Made by a program: the position numbers and the translations under genes
Notes under the pieces: generated by a model
What the model saw: only the letters and a program-made list of their open reading frames with translations
Told to the model about the DNA's origin: nothing
The model's database searches: none
Assembly: GCA_965221215.1 (NCBI GenBank)
Contig: OZ244872.1
Span: forward strand, 434,001-498,000
DNA length: 64,000 nt
Direction: 5' to 3'
From: Aldehydirespirator sp965221215
GTDB lineage: Bacteria; Actinomycetota; Acidimicrobiia; Acidimicrobiales; Aldehydirespiratoraceae
Shown here: positions 41,001 to 47,984 of the stretch, piece after piece
Position numbering within the stretch: the first letter of the stretch is position 1
Layout of the letters: every line of letters starts with the position of its first letter

Positions 41001-42522
41001 CTTGCACCTGGCCAGGCGAGTGGGGATCTGTCACAACTAGCGCTTCAAGCCACGCTCTTGCTGTCGCTCGCGGCGCCTCGCGATGCGGAGTTGCGGGGTC
41101 GGACTCGAACAGCGCGTTGACTCGCGCGATCCTGTTGCGGGTCAGTGCCTCGTGATGGAGCCAGTCCGTTGGTCGGGCATCGTGCGACGCCCACAGGTCG
41201 AGAGCCTCCGCTGTCTGGCGGGGGTTCGACGCGAGCGGCGAGGGGGCGTATGCGATCTCATTCGCACGCTTGAGCCGTCCGTCCTGATCGGGGAGGATGG
41301 CACGCCCGTGGATCGTCGAGTAGAGATGGCGCCGGAGCCGGTCGGCATGGAGAGAATCGCCAGCCTCGTGGCGGCGCGGCAGAGCATCCAGGTGTCGGCC
41401 AGGGTCGGCGCAGGTTGCCAACTGTGACAGAGCCTCCGCGATCAACTCGGCTGCGGCGTGCATCAGCTCTTCGTTGAAGGGGCCAGTGAGGAGGTTCTGC
41501 CGGTCCACGTTGGTCTTCCAGGGCGCGTTCAGGATGCCGGCCACAAGGCTCTGCGTTTCGGTCGGAAAATAGGTCCAGAAGGTTCCCGGCTGGTCGAGCC
41601 GCTCCAGCGGCGCAGCCCACCAGAGCTTCACGTCGTCCCGCGACTCCCCGTGCCTGCGGTCGGCGGCGGCGTCAGGCGAGAGTTGGACGTGCTTGTCAAA
41701 GAGCTTCCACGCACTCTCGGTTCTGTCGTCGCGCAGGAGCCACTCGTCGTCGAGTTCGGACAGCTCCAGGCCACGGTCGAGCACTCGCGAGCCGTCAGTG
41801 ATCCTGAGTCGCCTGACATGCTTGACGAACAGGAGAAACTCGGCCGGAAACGACTTCAGCTGGGCGTGAAGATCCTCGTATGCGCCGGGCTTGAGCGGCA
41901 ATCGGATGATGTTGGAGGCCCAGGACATCAGTTCGCGCCCGGCTTCGTCGTCGAGGCACTCCGCGGGATCGATCGGATCGGCGACCCGCAGCACGGGGTA
42001 CAGCGGGACGTCCGGGACGACCTGGCTGATGCGCTCGTCTGAGCGGTTCCTGTCGAAGCGGAACGATCCGCTGCGGCTGAGGAACTCCGGCGAGTCGCTG
42101 ACGCCGAGCAGCGACTTGAATCCCAGACCGAACGTTCCGATCTGGCTGGTGGCTCGCTTGGGCGACATGTGCGAGAACATCAGCGCCCTCACGCCGTCCT
42201 CGTCGATAGGGCCGCCGTCGTCGGCGCAGTAGAGGCAGTCGTTGGCCAGCCAGACCTCGATGCGGCCGCCGCGCGGTGCCGGGGGACTGCACGCCCCGTC
42301 ACCGGCCGAGAAGGCTGGCGCGAGCGCATCGGCGCCGTTCTGCACCAACTCGTAGAGCTGGCGGTGCTGGTAGCCGCCGCTGGCGGTGTCAGCCTCGAGG
42401 TTGGCGTGTTCGGTGACAAGGTTCGGCTGCGCGCGATAGGAGTCGAGAGTGCGCTGCGACTCCTCAGCGATGTAGCGGCCCAGCTCTTCGTGCGGACTGG
42501 CCCAGTCCGTCAGCGGTGACAT
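38038..42522 (-). CDS. GHKL (sacsin/Hsp90-like) ATPase fused to SF2 helicase, candidate defence protein
   Basis: 1494 residues. The N-terminal Bergerat-fold ATPase shows YELVQNGADA (E58, N62), DDGGPI at 101-106 and GTFGLGFKS at 129-137, as in sacsin-type proteins. A long middle region (about 250-1050) is unassigned. The C-terminal SF2 helicase has MPTGSGKT (1105-1112), DEAH (1212-1215), LTATP (1245-1249) and QMVGRGLRG (from 1450). No nuclease motif was found. Proteins with this domain pair occur in restriction and phage-defence islands; the function here is inference. A promoter-like TCGACC-17-TAGCGT stands nine bases before the ATG. The gene is bracketed by cupin-gene ends. Confidence 0.85.
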   Translation of the reverse strand: MSPLTDWASPHEELGRYIAEESQRTLDSYRAQPNLVTEHANLEADTASGGYQHRQLYELVQNGADALAPAFSAGDGACSPPAPRGGRIEVWLANDCLYCADDGGPIDEDGVRALMFSHMSPKRATSQIGTFGLGFKSLLGVSDSPEFLSRSGSFRFDRNRSDERISQVVPDVPLYPVLRVADPIDPAECLDDEAGRELMSWASNIIRLPLKPGAYEDLHAQLKSFPAEFLLFVKHVRRLRITDGSRVLDRGLELSELDDEWLLRDDRTESAWKLFDKHVQLSPDAAADRRHGESRDDVKLWWAAPLERLDQPGTFWTYFPTETQSLVAGILNAPWKTNVDRQNLLTGPFNEELMHAAAELIAEALSQLATCADPGRHLDALPRRHEAGDSLHADRLRRHLYSTIHGRAILPDQDGRLKRANEIAYAPSPLASNPRQTAEALDLWASHDARPTDWLHHEALTRNRIARVNALFESDPATPHREAPRATARAWLEALVVTDPHSPGQVQASSVAVRIAALLDISRLKPEDLGNIVLTANGAWRLPDPASLFLPYESPTIGSTIDPWSCVHPALAADSHALAALSKLGLREQTAETGFRMLADRALRPGCSPSDEDWRTFWIASRRLEVEEALGAIRGPPNRARAGRLGKVRVLTRSGSWAAPHSVLRPDSIVPEDGSRDDDATVAMNFHGPDEALLKHLGVVEQPRGGRDLSLEPSYRRHEDECEQHYRSRDDLPFTPRYGYLSFTSSRGLGPLNVLTALSDEGRALYTDALLSHDECYAPLTMWHTGSNREWYPEQDFKSLAVQVIREQGRIRTAESIVAFADALGDPPRNTDALLCLLRHPKADRIKSAFGLADPAPEFFGVHDPVPLIDVWPGLQDYMRGDTESLQLVRCERIRVGHEDRACLLNGDDVYLAAASDENGLSGLRRVVQALDLDLSESVIKDITSGTTPSEVEERRACVRQHTTDAGRLLAAVGESGLRAGLPPSLLDALEADNREQLTGADIAEAAIATYHTDALRQFRHRLALLKPPSKWAGSARAVDFVRSLGFAEEWAGERSRPRPPFEVVDGPWELHDLHEYQRTVVENVRRLMQADPSATGSRRGMISMPTGSGKTRVAVQAIVEAIRDDGFDDGVLWIADRDELCEQAVEAWRQVWASIGSRTTQLRISRMWRGQPRPLQTRKLHVVVASIQTAYSRLSSPGYDFLKGFRLVVFDEAHRSIAPTSTTVFRELGLTFRTRQDEPLLLGLTATPYRGHDETETARLVSRYGSNRLDAGAFSHDDPQAVIEELQRTKVLALADHELIDGATFELSADELSQMRRFARGEGASVTTPSAGWLPRSAEERIARDAERTQRIINAFDIHIKPDWPTLVFATSVEHAQTVSALLNRKGITARAVSGETEHATRRRVVEQFREGKIQALVNFAVFREGFDAPRTRAIIVARPVYSPNLYFQMVGRGLRGPKNGGNDRCLVLNVRDNIENFSRALAFSELDWLWAM

Positions 42523-42531
42523 GAAGTCGTG

Positions 42532-42560
42532 ACGCTATCCGGCCGCACTGGCGCGGTCGA
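42532..42560 (-). promoter_or_regulatory. Candidate promoter of the GHKL-helicase gene
   Basis: On the minus strand TCGACC (42560-42555), 17 bases, TAGCGT (42537-42532), then nine bases to ATG 42522. The -10 is the same hexamer as at leuA. Near-leaderless. Confidence 0.4.
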
Positions 42561-42664
42561 GATGTCCACACGGCGACCTTCCATCCATGAGAGATCCGAC
42601 GGTGAACCTGCGGGCCGCGCCCGAGCGGTTGATGAGGGCGGCAGCCCCTCTTCGGGCAGTCCCT

Positions 42665-43131
42665 TTACGTGACGACGTTGGGTCGGGGCAGGCCCTGGGC
42701 CTCGCACATGGCGTAGTAGGCGACCAGCACGCCCGGCCCGTCGGTTATCGACTCCACGTTGCCGTCAGCGTCGAGGTTCAGGTTCACACCGTGTATCTGG
42801 AACCAGACATCGGTCGGCTCGGTGTTGTCATCATGCCTGGTGAGGGTCTGGACGCTGCCGGGCCGGCTCGAACAGGAACGACCCGGCCCGGTTCACCTCC
42901 GGGTACTCGGCGTACTTCCAGGCGCCGGTGAGGGTGGGCGTACACCGGGCCGGTGTGACGATGGGTCTGGATCACCACGCCGGGGCGAACCGGTTGCGCA
43001 CGATCCACAGGCCCTCGTCGTCGCGCACCATCAGCACTTTGAGCTCGATGCCGCCCCCGGCGTCCGCCCACGGGAGCTCGTCCTCGCCCCGGTGAATGGT
43101 CGTGGGTGCGTCCATAGCGGTGACGGACATG
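42665..43131 (-). pseudogene. Cupin, 2,4'-dihydroxyacetophenone dioxygenase-like, broken by frameshifts
   Basis: Starts well: AGGAGGG before ATG 43131, then MSVTAMDAPTTIHRGEDELP, WADAGGGIELKVLM and LWIVRNRFAPAW, then a stop. Shifting frame by single bases restores VVIQTHRHTGPVYA (the cupin metal histidines), then WKYAEYPEVNRAGSFLFEP, then TEPTDVWFQIHGVNLNLDAD and GLPRPNVVT before the TAA at 42667-42665. At least three frameshifts are needed, so it is a pseudogene or, less likely, a run of sequencing errors. It follows the PAC2 gene by 19 bases. Confidence 0.75.
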
Positions 43132-43150
43132 TCGTTCCCTCCTGGCTGTG

Positions 43151-44008
43151 TCAGCCGGACTTGTCTTGTTGGCGCAGGAAGCGCTCGAACTCGGCGCCTA
43201 GGTCGTCGGGGCTGGGGACGCTGCGCTTGGCGCGGGCGTCGGCCCGGGCCTCCAGCCGCCTCACGTAGGCCACCACGTCGTCGTCGGAGTTCATGGCGTC
43301 GTTGACTCGCTGCTCCCACTCCTCGGCGGCCTCGTCGAGCTCGGCCCAGCCGGTGGGCAGCCCGGTCACCCGCTCGAAGCGCTCCAGCAGGGCCCTGGCC
43401 CCCTTGGGGTTCGGAGCGCCCGAGACGTAGTGGGGCACCGCCACCCGCAGCGACACCGCCGGCACGCCGAGCCGCTCGAAGCGCTCGTGGAGCACGCCCA
43501 CGATGCCGGTCGGACCCTCGTAGGACGGTCGGCCCAGTCCCCAGGCCGCGGCCAGGCCGGCGTCGGTGGAGGAACCGGCCACCTCGAAGGGGCGGGTGTG
43601 GGGTATGTCGGCGATGTGGGCGCCCACCGTCACCAGCGCGGCCGCTCCGCTTCGGGTGGCCAACTCGGCGATCACCTCGGCGTAGGCGCGCCACTTGAGC
43701 TGCGGCTCCGCGCCCACCACTATCACCAGGTCGTGGGGGGCCTCGGGCGGGCGCAGCACGTGCACGTCATTGGACGGCCAGACGATGTCGCGCCGGCCGT
43801 CGCGCAGGCGAACGGTGGGCCGCTGCTCGCCGAAGTTGAAGAACTCCTCGGGGTCGATGCTCGCCACTCGGACCGAGTCGCTGCGCTCGCTCAGCCATTC
43901 GAGGGCACCGGTCGCGGCCCCGCCCACATCGAACCAGCCCTGGTAGGCGGTCACCAGGATCGGCGACCGCAGATCGGGCAGCGCCGCCTCCCAGACCAGG
44001 TAGTCCAT
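43151..44008 (-). CDS. PAC2 family protein (285 aa)
   Basis: Starts MDYLVWEAALPDLRSPILV then TAYQGWFDVGGAATGALEWL, the PAC2 N-terminal pattern. A central HDLVIVVGAEPQLKWRAYAEVI and ALVTVGAHIADIPHTRP follow, then GIVGVLHERF. PAC2 is the proteasome-assembly-chaperone fold. In actinobacteria with a 20S proteasome it is a single conserved gene of unproven function. ATG 44008 is chosen over an upstream in-frame start by family fit. The C-terminal ~60 residues are charged and probably helical. It is followed by the broken cupin gene. Confidence 0.88.
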   Translation of the reverse strand: MDYLVWEAALPDLRSPILVTAYQGWFDVGGAATGALEWLSERSDSVRVASIDPEEFFNFGEQRPTVRLRDGRRDIVWPSNDVHVLRPPEAPHDLVIVVGAEPQLKWRAYAEVIAELATRSGAAALVTVGAHIADIPHTRPFEVAGSSTDAGLAAAWGLGRPSYEGPTGIVGVLHERFERLGVPAVSLRVAVPHYVSGAPNPKGARALLERFERVTGLPTGWAELDEAAEEWEQRVNDAMNSDDDVVAYVRRLEARADARAKRSVPSPDDLGAEFERFLRQQDKSG

Positions 44009-44163
44009 CCCCCAAGCATGGCGCGGTTCGCCCCCCGAACGCACGCCCAGCCGCCCGCCACGCCCGGCGCATCGGTCGACTCCCGCTCATGTTCGCTGCG
44101 CTCGGTGGCCGCCCCAACCTCAACAACACAGCCCACGGACTCGCATGCTCGGCCTCTCGTGGG

Positions 44164-44192
44164 TTGAACATCGGCTCGGTGGCGGCTAGCGT
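44164..44192 (+). promoter_or_regulatory. leuA operon promoter
   Basis: TTGAAC (44164-44169), 17 bases, TAGCGT (44187-44192); the next eight bases lead to GTG 44201. The predicted transcription start is thus the first base of the leader peptide. Confidence 0.6.
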
Positions 44193-44200
44193 TGCCCGCC

Positions 44201-44236
44201 GTGACTGCCTTCGCCGACCTCCTGCTTCTCGTGTAG
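44201..44236 (+). CDS. leuL: Leucine leader peptide (11 aa, MTAFADLLLLV)
   Basis: GTG ACT GCC TTC GCC GAC then four leucine codons CTC CTG CTT CTC, GTG and TAG. It has no ribosome site but sits exactly at the predicted transcription start, as leaderless leader peptides do in actinobacteria. Stalling of ribosomes at the leucine codons when Leu-tRNA is scarce would change folding of the RNA downstream (44236-44320) and let transcription reach leuA. Confidence 0.7.
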   Translation: MTAFADLLLLV

Positions 44237-44320
44237 GCGGGCGCCACATATCGGTGCTCGCCGAATCCCCTCGTGCCGCCGGCCGGGGGGATTCGTGCTT
44301 GTTGGGGCCGCTGCGGCCCC
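44236..44320 (+). promoter_or_regulatory. leuA attenuator hairpins
   Basis: Stem 1: GGCGGGC (44236-44242) with GCTCGCC (44256-44262). Stem 2: CGAATCCCC (44262-44270) with GGGGATTCG (44287-44295). Stem 3: GGGGCCG (44304-44310) with CGGCCCC (44314-44320) around CTG. Stems 1 and 2 share base 44262 and compete sterically, and stem 1 begins at the leader stop codon, the geometry of translation-controlled attenuation. There is no U-tract after stem 3, so the terminator may be Rho-assisted, or stem 3 may act on translation. Confidence 0.55.
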
Positions 44321-44351
44321 GTCTCCACATCCGCCGACCAAGGACAAGACG

Positions 44352-46070
44352 ATGACTACGCCCCAGGCCATGCCGTTCACCAAGTACCAGCCCTACGGTG
44401 CGGTCGAGCTTGCCGATCGCACCTGGCCCGACCGCCGGATCACCAAGGCGCCGCTGTGGTGCTCGGTCGATCTGCGCGACGGCAACCAGGCCCTCGTCGA
44501 TCCGATGGACATCGGCCGCAAGCAGCGCATGTACGACCACCTAGTCGACATGGGCTTCAAGGAGATCGAGGTGGGCTTCCCCGCCGCCTCCCAGCCCGAC
44601 TTCGACTTCTGCCGCCGCCTGATCGAAGAGGATCTGATACCCGACGACGTCACCATCCAGGTGCTCACCCAGGCCCGCGACGAGCAGATCGAGCGCACCT
44701 TCGACGCGGTCGCCGGGGCGCCCCGGGCCATCGTGCACCTCTACAACTCCACCTCGGCCACCCAGCGCCGGGTGGTGTTTCGCACCGACCCCGCCGGCAT
44801 CGTCGCCATCGCCGTCAACGGCGCCGAGCAGTGCATGCGGGGCCTCGACCGCGGCGATGCCGACGGTATCCGCTTCGAATACTCCCCCGAGAGCTACACC
44901 GGCACCGAGCCGGACTTCGCGGTGGAGGTGTGCGAGGCGGTCATGGACGTGATCGGACCCACCCCCGACTGGCCGCTGATCCTCAACCTGCCCGCCACCG
45001 TGGAGATGTCGTCGGCCAACCTCTACGGCGACATGATCGAGCGGTTCCACCGCGACATCCGCGACCGCGACGCCATCGTGCTGTCGCTGCACCCCCACAA
45101 CGACCGGGGCACCGCAGTGGCCGCGGCCGAGTTCGGGATCATGGCCGGCGCCGACCGGGTGGAGGGCACCCTGTTCGGCAACGGCGAGCGCACCGGCAAC
45201 GTGGACGTGGTGACCATCGCCCTCAACCTGTTCACCCAGGGCGTCGACCCCGAGCTTGACATCAGCGACATCACCGAGGCCCGCCGGGTGTTCGAGTACG
45301 CCAACCGGATGGCCGTCCCCGAGCGTCACCCCTACGTGGGCGACCTCGTGTACACCGCCTTCTCGGGCAGCCATCAGGACGCCATCAAGAAGGGCATGGC
45401 CGCCCTCTACGACGTGGCCCCGGGCGAGCCGCTGACGGGCCAGTACGACACCTGGGACGTCCCCTACCTGCCCATCGACCCCCGCCACCTGGGCCGCAGC
45501 TACGAGGCGGTGGTGCGGGTCAACAGCCAGTCCGGCAAGGGCGGCGTGGCCTACGTGCTGTTCCACGAATACGGGCTCGACTTGCCCCGGGGCCTGCAGG
45601 TGGACTTCTCCAAGCAGATCCAGACCGTCACCGAGGACACCGGCACCGAGATCACCTCCTATGAGATCCACCGCCGGTTCATGTCGTCGTACGTGGAGCC
45701 GGAGCGGCCCTGGGTGGAGCTGATCGGCCATCGGGCCACCACCGACACCATCGGAGAGTCGAGGACCGACCTCGAGGCCCGGCTGCGCGTCGACGGCGCC
45801 GAGCGCACCATTGCAGGCACCGGGAACGGCCCGATCGACGCCTTCGTGACCGCCCTGCAGGACAACGGGCTGTTCGCGGGAAAGATCCACGACTACTACG
45901 AGCACGCCATCGGCACCGGCAGCGACGCTACCGCGGCCGCCTACGTGGAGGTCGAGACCGGCGACCGCTACACCACCTGGGGCGTGGGCCTGCACGAGTC
46001 GATCGTGTCGGCCTCGCTGCGGGCCGTGGTCAGCACCGTCAACCGCATGCACGCCAGCGGAGTGCTCTGA
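44352..46070 (+). CDS. leuA: 2-isopropylmalate synthase
   Basis: 572 residues; condenses acetyl-CoA with 2-oxoisovalerate, the first committed step of leucine synthesis, in the cytoplasm. TIM-barrel start APLWCSVDLRDGNQALVDPMD (metal-binding D in RDGNQ), IEVGFPAASQPDFD, metal-binding HPHNDRG. The C-terminal regulatory domain (from about residue 440) binds leucine for feedback inhibition. The long form with the N-terminal extension (KYQPYGAVELADRTWPDR) is the actinobacterial type. ATG 44352 is the family start; GGACAAGACG before it is a weak ribosome site. Expression is probably controlled by the leucine leader upstream. Confidence 0.95.
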   Translation: MTTPQAMPFTKYQPYGAVELADRTWPDRRITKAPLWCSVDLRDGNQALVDPMDIGRKQRMYDHLVDMGFKEIEVGFPAASQPDFDFCRRLIEEDLIPDDVTIQVLTQARDEQIERTFDAVAGAPRAIVHLYNSTSATQRRVVFRTDPAGIVAIAVNGAEQCMRGLDRGDADGIRFEYSPESYTGTEPDFAVEVCEAVMDVIGPTPDWPLILNLPATVEMSSANLYGDMIERFHRDIRDRDAIVLSLHPHNDRGTAVAAAEFGIMAGADRVEGTLFGNGERTGNVDVVTIALNLFTQGVDPELDISDITEARRVFEYANRMAVPERHPYVGDLVYTAFSGSHQDAIKKGMAALYDVAPGEPLTGQYDTWDVPYLPIDPRHLGRSYEAVVRVNSQSGKGGVAYVLFHEYGLDLPRGLQVDFSKQIQTVTEDTGTEITSYEIHRRFMSSYVEPERPWVELIGHRATTDTIGESRTDLEARLRVDGAERTIAGTGNGPIDAFVTALQDNGLFAGKIHDYYEHAIGTGSDATAAAYVEVETGDRYTTWGVGLHESIVSASLRAVVSTVNRMHASGVL

Positions 46071-46113
46071 GGCACCGGCACCCCCTTGGCGGCGAAGTGG
46101 ACAGCCTGGGACC

Positions 46114-47094
46114 GTGGTCTTCTCGCTGATCCGCTTCAACCTTGTGTCGCCCGATCCGGCCGATGCCGAGGCCATGAGCGACCGCTACCGGGCCGCATTG
46201 GAGATCGCCCGCTACGCGGACAGCCGCGGCTTCAACGCGGTGTCGTTGGAGGAGCACCACAGCAGCCCCGTGGCCTGGTGCCCCACGCCGCTGGTCAATG
46301 CGGCCATGATCCTGTCGAGCACCGACAACCTGACGGTCACCATCTCGGCCCTGCTGCTGCCGCTGCACGACCCGATCCGCGCCGCCGAGGACATCGCGGT
46401 GATCGACCTGGTCAGCCGGGGCCGGCTGGTGATCGTTGCCGGCCTCGGCTACCGGCCGGTGGAGTACGCGGCGATGGGCAAGGAATGGAAGCGCCGCGGC
46501 AGGCTCCTCGACGAGGCGCTGGAGGCGATGCTCACCGCCTGGAGGGGCGAGCCGTTCGAGCACAACGGCGAGACCGTGCAGGTGCTGCCCATGCCCTTCA
46601 CCCGGCCCCACCCCATGTTGCTGGTGGGCGGCTCGTCGCCCGCCGCGGCCCGCCGGGCGGCCCGGCTCGGTCTGGGAATGCAGCTCCCCGGCCCGTTCGC
46701 CGACATCGAGGCCCTGTACCACGCCGAGTGCGAGCGCCACGGCACCGAGGGCTTCTGCATCGCCCCCGACAACGTGGTCATGCTCCACGTCGCTACCGAT
46801 CCCGACCGGGTTTGGGCCGAGCACGGCGAGTGCTTCATGCTGGAGGCCATGACCTACAAGGCCTGGCAGCCGCCGGGGCAGACCTCGGCCGTCTGCTCTG
46901 AGGCCACCACCGTCGAGGAGCTTCGAGCCGAGGGCGTCTACCGGGTGCTCACCCCGACCGAGGCGGTCGAGGCAGCCCGCAGCACCGGCACGCTGGCCCT
47001 GCACCCTCTGGTGGGCGGCATGCCCATCGACGAGGCCTGGTCGAGCGTGCAGCTAACCGCCGAGCAAGTGCTGCCCGCTCTGGCAGACTCTTGA
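46114..47094 (+). CDS. LLM class flavin-dependent oxidoreductase (326 aa)
   Basis: Luciferase-like monooxygenase/F420-dependent reductase fold: FNLVSPDP, RGFNAVSLEEHHSSPVAWCP (the EEHH motif), LLLPLHDPIRAAEDIAVIDLVSRGRLVIVAGLGYRPVEY, and PMLLVGGSSPAAARRAARLG. The cofactor can be FMN or F420; the cofC gene in this window makes F420 plausible. The start is GTG 46114, 43 bases after leuA with no clear ribosome site, so it is probably cotranscribed. Substrate unknown. Confidence 0.87.
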   Translation: MVFSLIRFNLVSPDPADAEAMSDRYRAALEIARYADSRGFNAVSLEEHHSSPVAWCPTPLVNAAMILSSTDNLTVTISALLLPLHDPIRAAEDIAVIDLVSRGRLVIVAGLGYRPVEYAAMGKEWKRRGRLLDEALEAMLTAWRGEPFEHNGETVQVLPMPFTRPHPMLLVGGSSPAAARRAARLGLGMQLPGPFADIEALYHAECERHGTEGFCIAPDNVVMLHVATDPDRVWAEHGECFMLEAMTYKAWQPPGQTSAVCSEATTVEELRAEGVYRVLTPTEAVEAARSTGTLALHPLVGGMPIDEAWSSVQLTAEQVLPALADS

Positions 47095-47101
47095 CGCCGT
47101 T

Positions 47102-47133
47102 TGGCCCGTGAGCGAAGCGAACAAGAGCAGGAA
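47102..47133. repeat. Dispersed repeat, copy E (right-part fragment)
   Basis: GGCCCGTGAGCGAAGCGAAC then AAGAGCAGGAA matches the right half of copy B (GGCCCGTGAGCGCAGCGAAC, AAGAGCGGGAA) with two changes. It sits between the LLM stop and the hydratase start; its GAGCAGGAA is too far upstream (about 20 bases) to be the ribosome site, which is GGAGAT. Confidence 0.5.
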
Positions 47134-47154
47134 ATGACTAGACAGGAGATTCCT

Positions 47155-47934
47155 ATGGACTATCGCAACTTGATCTATGAGCGTGACGAGCGCTATGTGA
47201 CGATCACGCTCAACCGGCCCGAGCGGCGCAACTGCCTGTCGTCTGAGCTGCTGGGCGAACTGGAGCACGCGCTGCGGACCACCGGTGCCGATGGCGAAGT
47301 GTCCGGCGTGGTGCTGGCCGCCAACGGCCCGGTGTTCTCCTCCGGCCACGACCTGGCCGAGATGGCCGAGATGGGCGAGCCCGAGCTTCAGGAGCTGTTC
47401 ACCCTGTGCACCTCGGCCATGCTGGCCATGGCCGAGATTCCGCAGGTGGTGGTGGCCAAGGTGCACGCCCTGGCCACCGCGGCCGGCGCCCAGATGGCCG
47501 CCAGCGCCGACTTGATCGTGGCCAGCACCGAGGCGGGGTTCGCCACGCCCGGCGGCAAGGGCGGGCTGTTCTGCCACACGCCGCTGGTGGCGGTGGCCCG
47601 TCCCCTGGGCCGCAAGCGGGCCGTGGAGCTGGCCCTCACCGGCGACACCATCGACGCGGCCACCGCGCTGGACTGGGGGCTCGTGAACCGGGTGGCGCCT
47701 CCTGAGGAGCTGGACGAGGCCACCGCCGATCTGCTGGGCCGGGCCACCCGGGGCAGCCGCTACGCCAAGGGCATCGGCAAGCAGACGCTCTACGCCCAGA
47801 TGGACCTGCCCGTGGCCGAGGCCTACAAGCTGGCCATCGACGTGATGGCGTCGCGGGCGGCCCGGGGCGACGGGGCCGAGTGGCCCAAGGCCTTCATCGA
47901 GAAGCGCCGCCCCGTCTGGACCCACACCGGCTAG
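47155..47934 (+). CDS. Enoyl-CoA hydratase/isomerase family protein (259 aa)
   Basis: Crotonase family: VTITLNRPERRNCLS, NGPVFSSGHDLAEM (oxyanion hole), HALATAAGAQMAASADLIVAS and PGGKGGLFCHTPLVAVARPLG. The second catalytic glutamate position is GGKGGLF, so hydration may be lost and another crotonase reaction is possible. The length and C-terminus resemble ECHDC3-like proteins. CAGGAGATTCCT before ATG 47155 decides the start; upstream in-frame codons come from the dispersed repeat. Stop TAG 47932-47934 is followed by dispersed repeat D. Confidence 0.87.
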   Translation: MDYRNLIYERDERYVTITLNRPERRNCLSSELLGELEHALRTTGADGEVSGVVLAANGPVFSSGHDLAEMAEMGEPELQELFTLCTSAMLAMAEIPQVVVAKVHALATAAGAQMAASADLIVASTEAGFATPGGKGGLFCHTPLVAVARPLGRKRAVELALTGDTIDAATALDWGLVNRVAPPEELDEATADLLGRATRGSRYAKGIGKQTLYAQMDLPVAEAYKLAIDVMASRAARGDGAEWPKAFIEKRRPVWTHTG

Positions 47935-47939
47935 CCGCC

Positions 47940-47969
47940 TAGAGGCCGAGCGAATAGGCGCGCCCTCTT
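47940..47969. repeat. Dispersed repeat, copy D (both ends, no middle)
   Basis: TAGAGGCCGAGCGAATAGG followed at once by CGCGCCCTCTT. Copy B has the first block at its left end and GCGCGCCCTCTT at its right end, about 100 bases apart, so D looks like an internal deletion derivative. Confidence 0.55.
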
Positions 47970-47984
47970 CGCGCCGGGGCGGGA

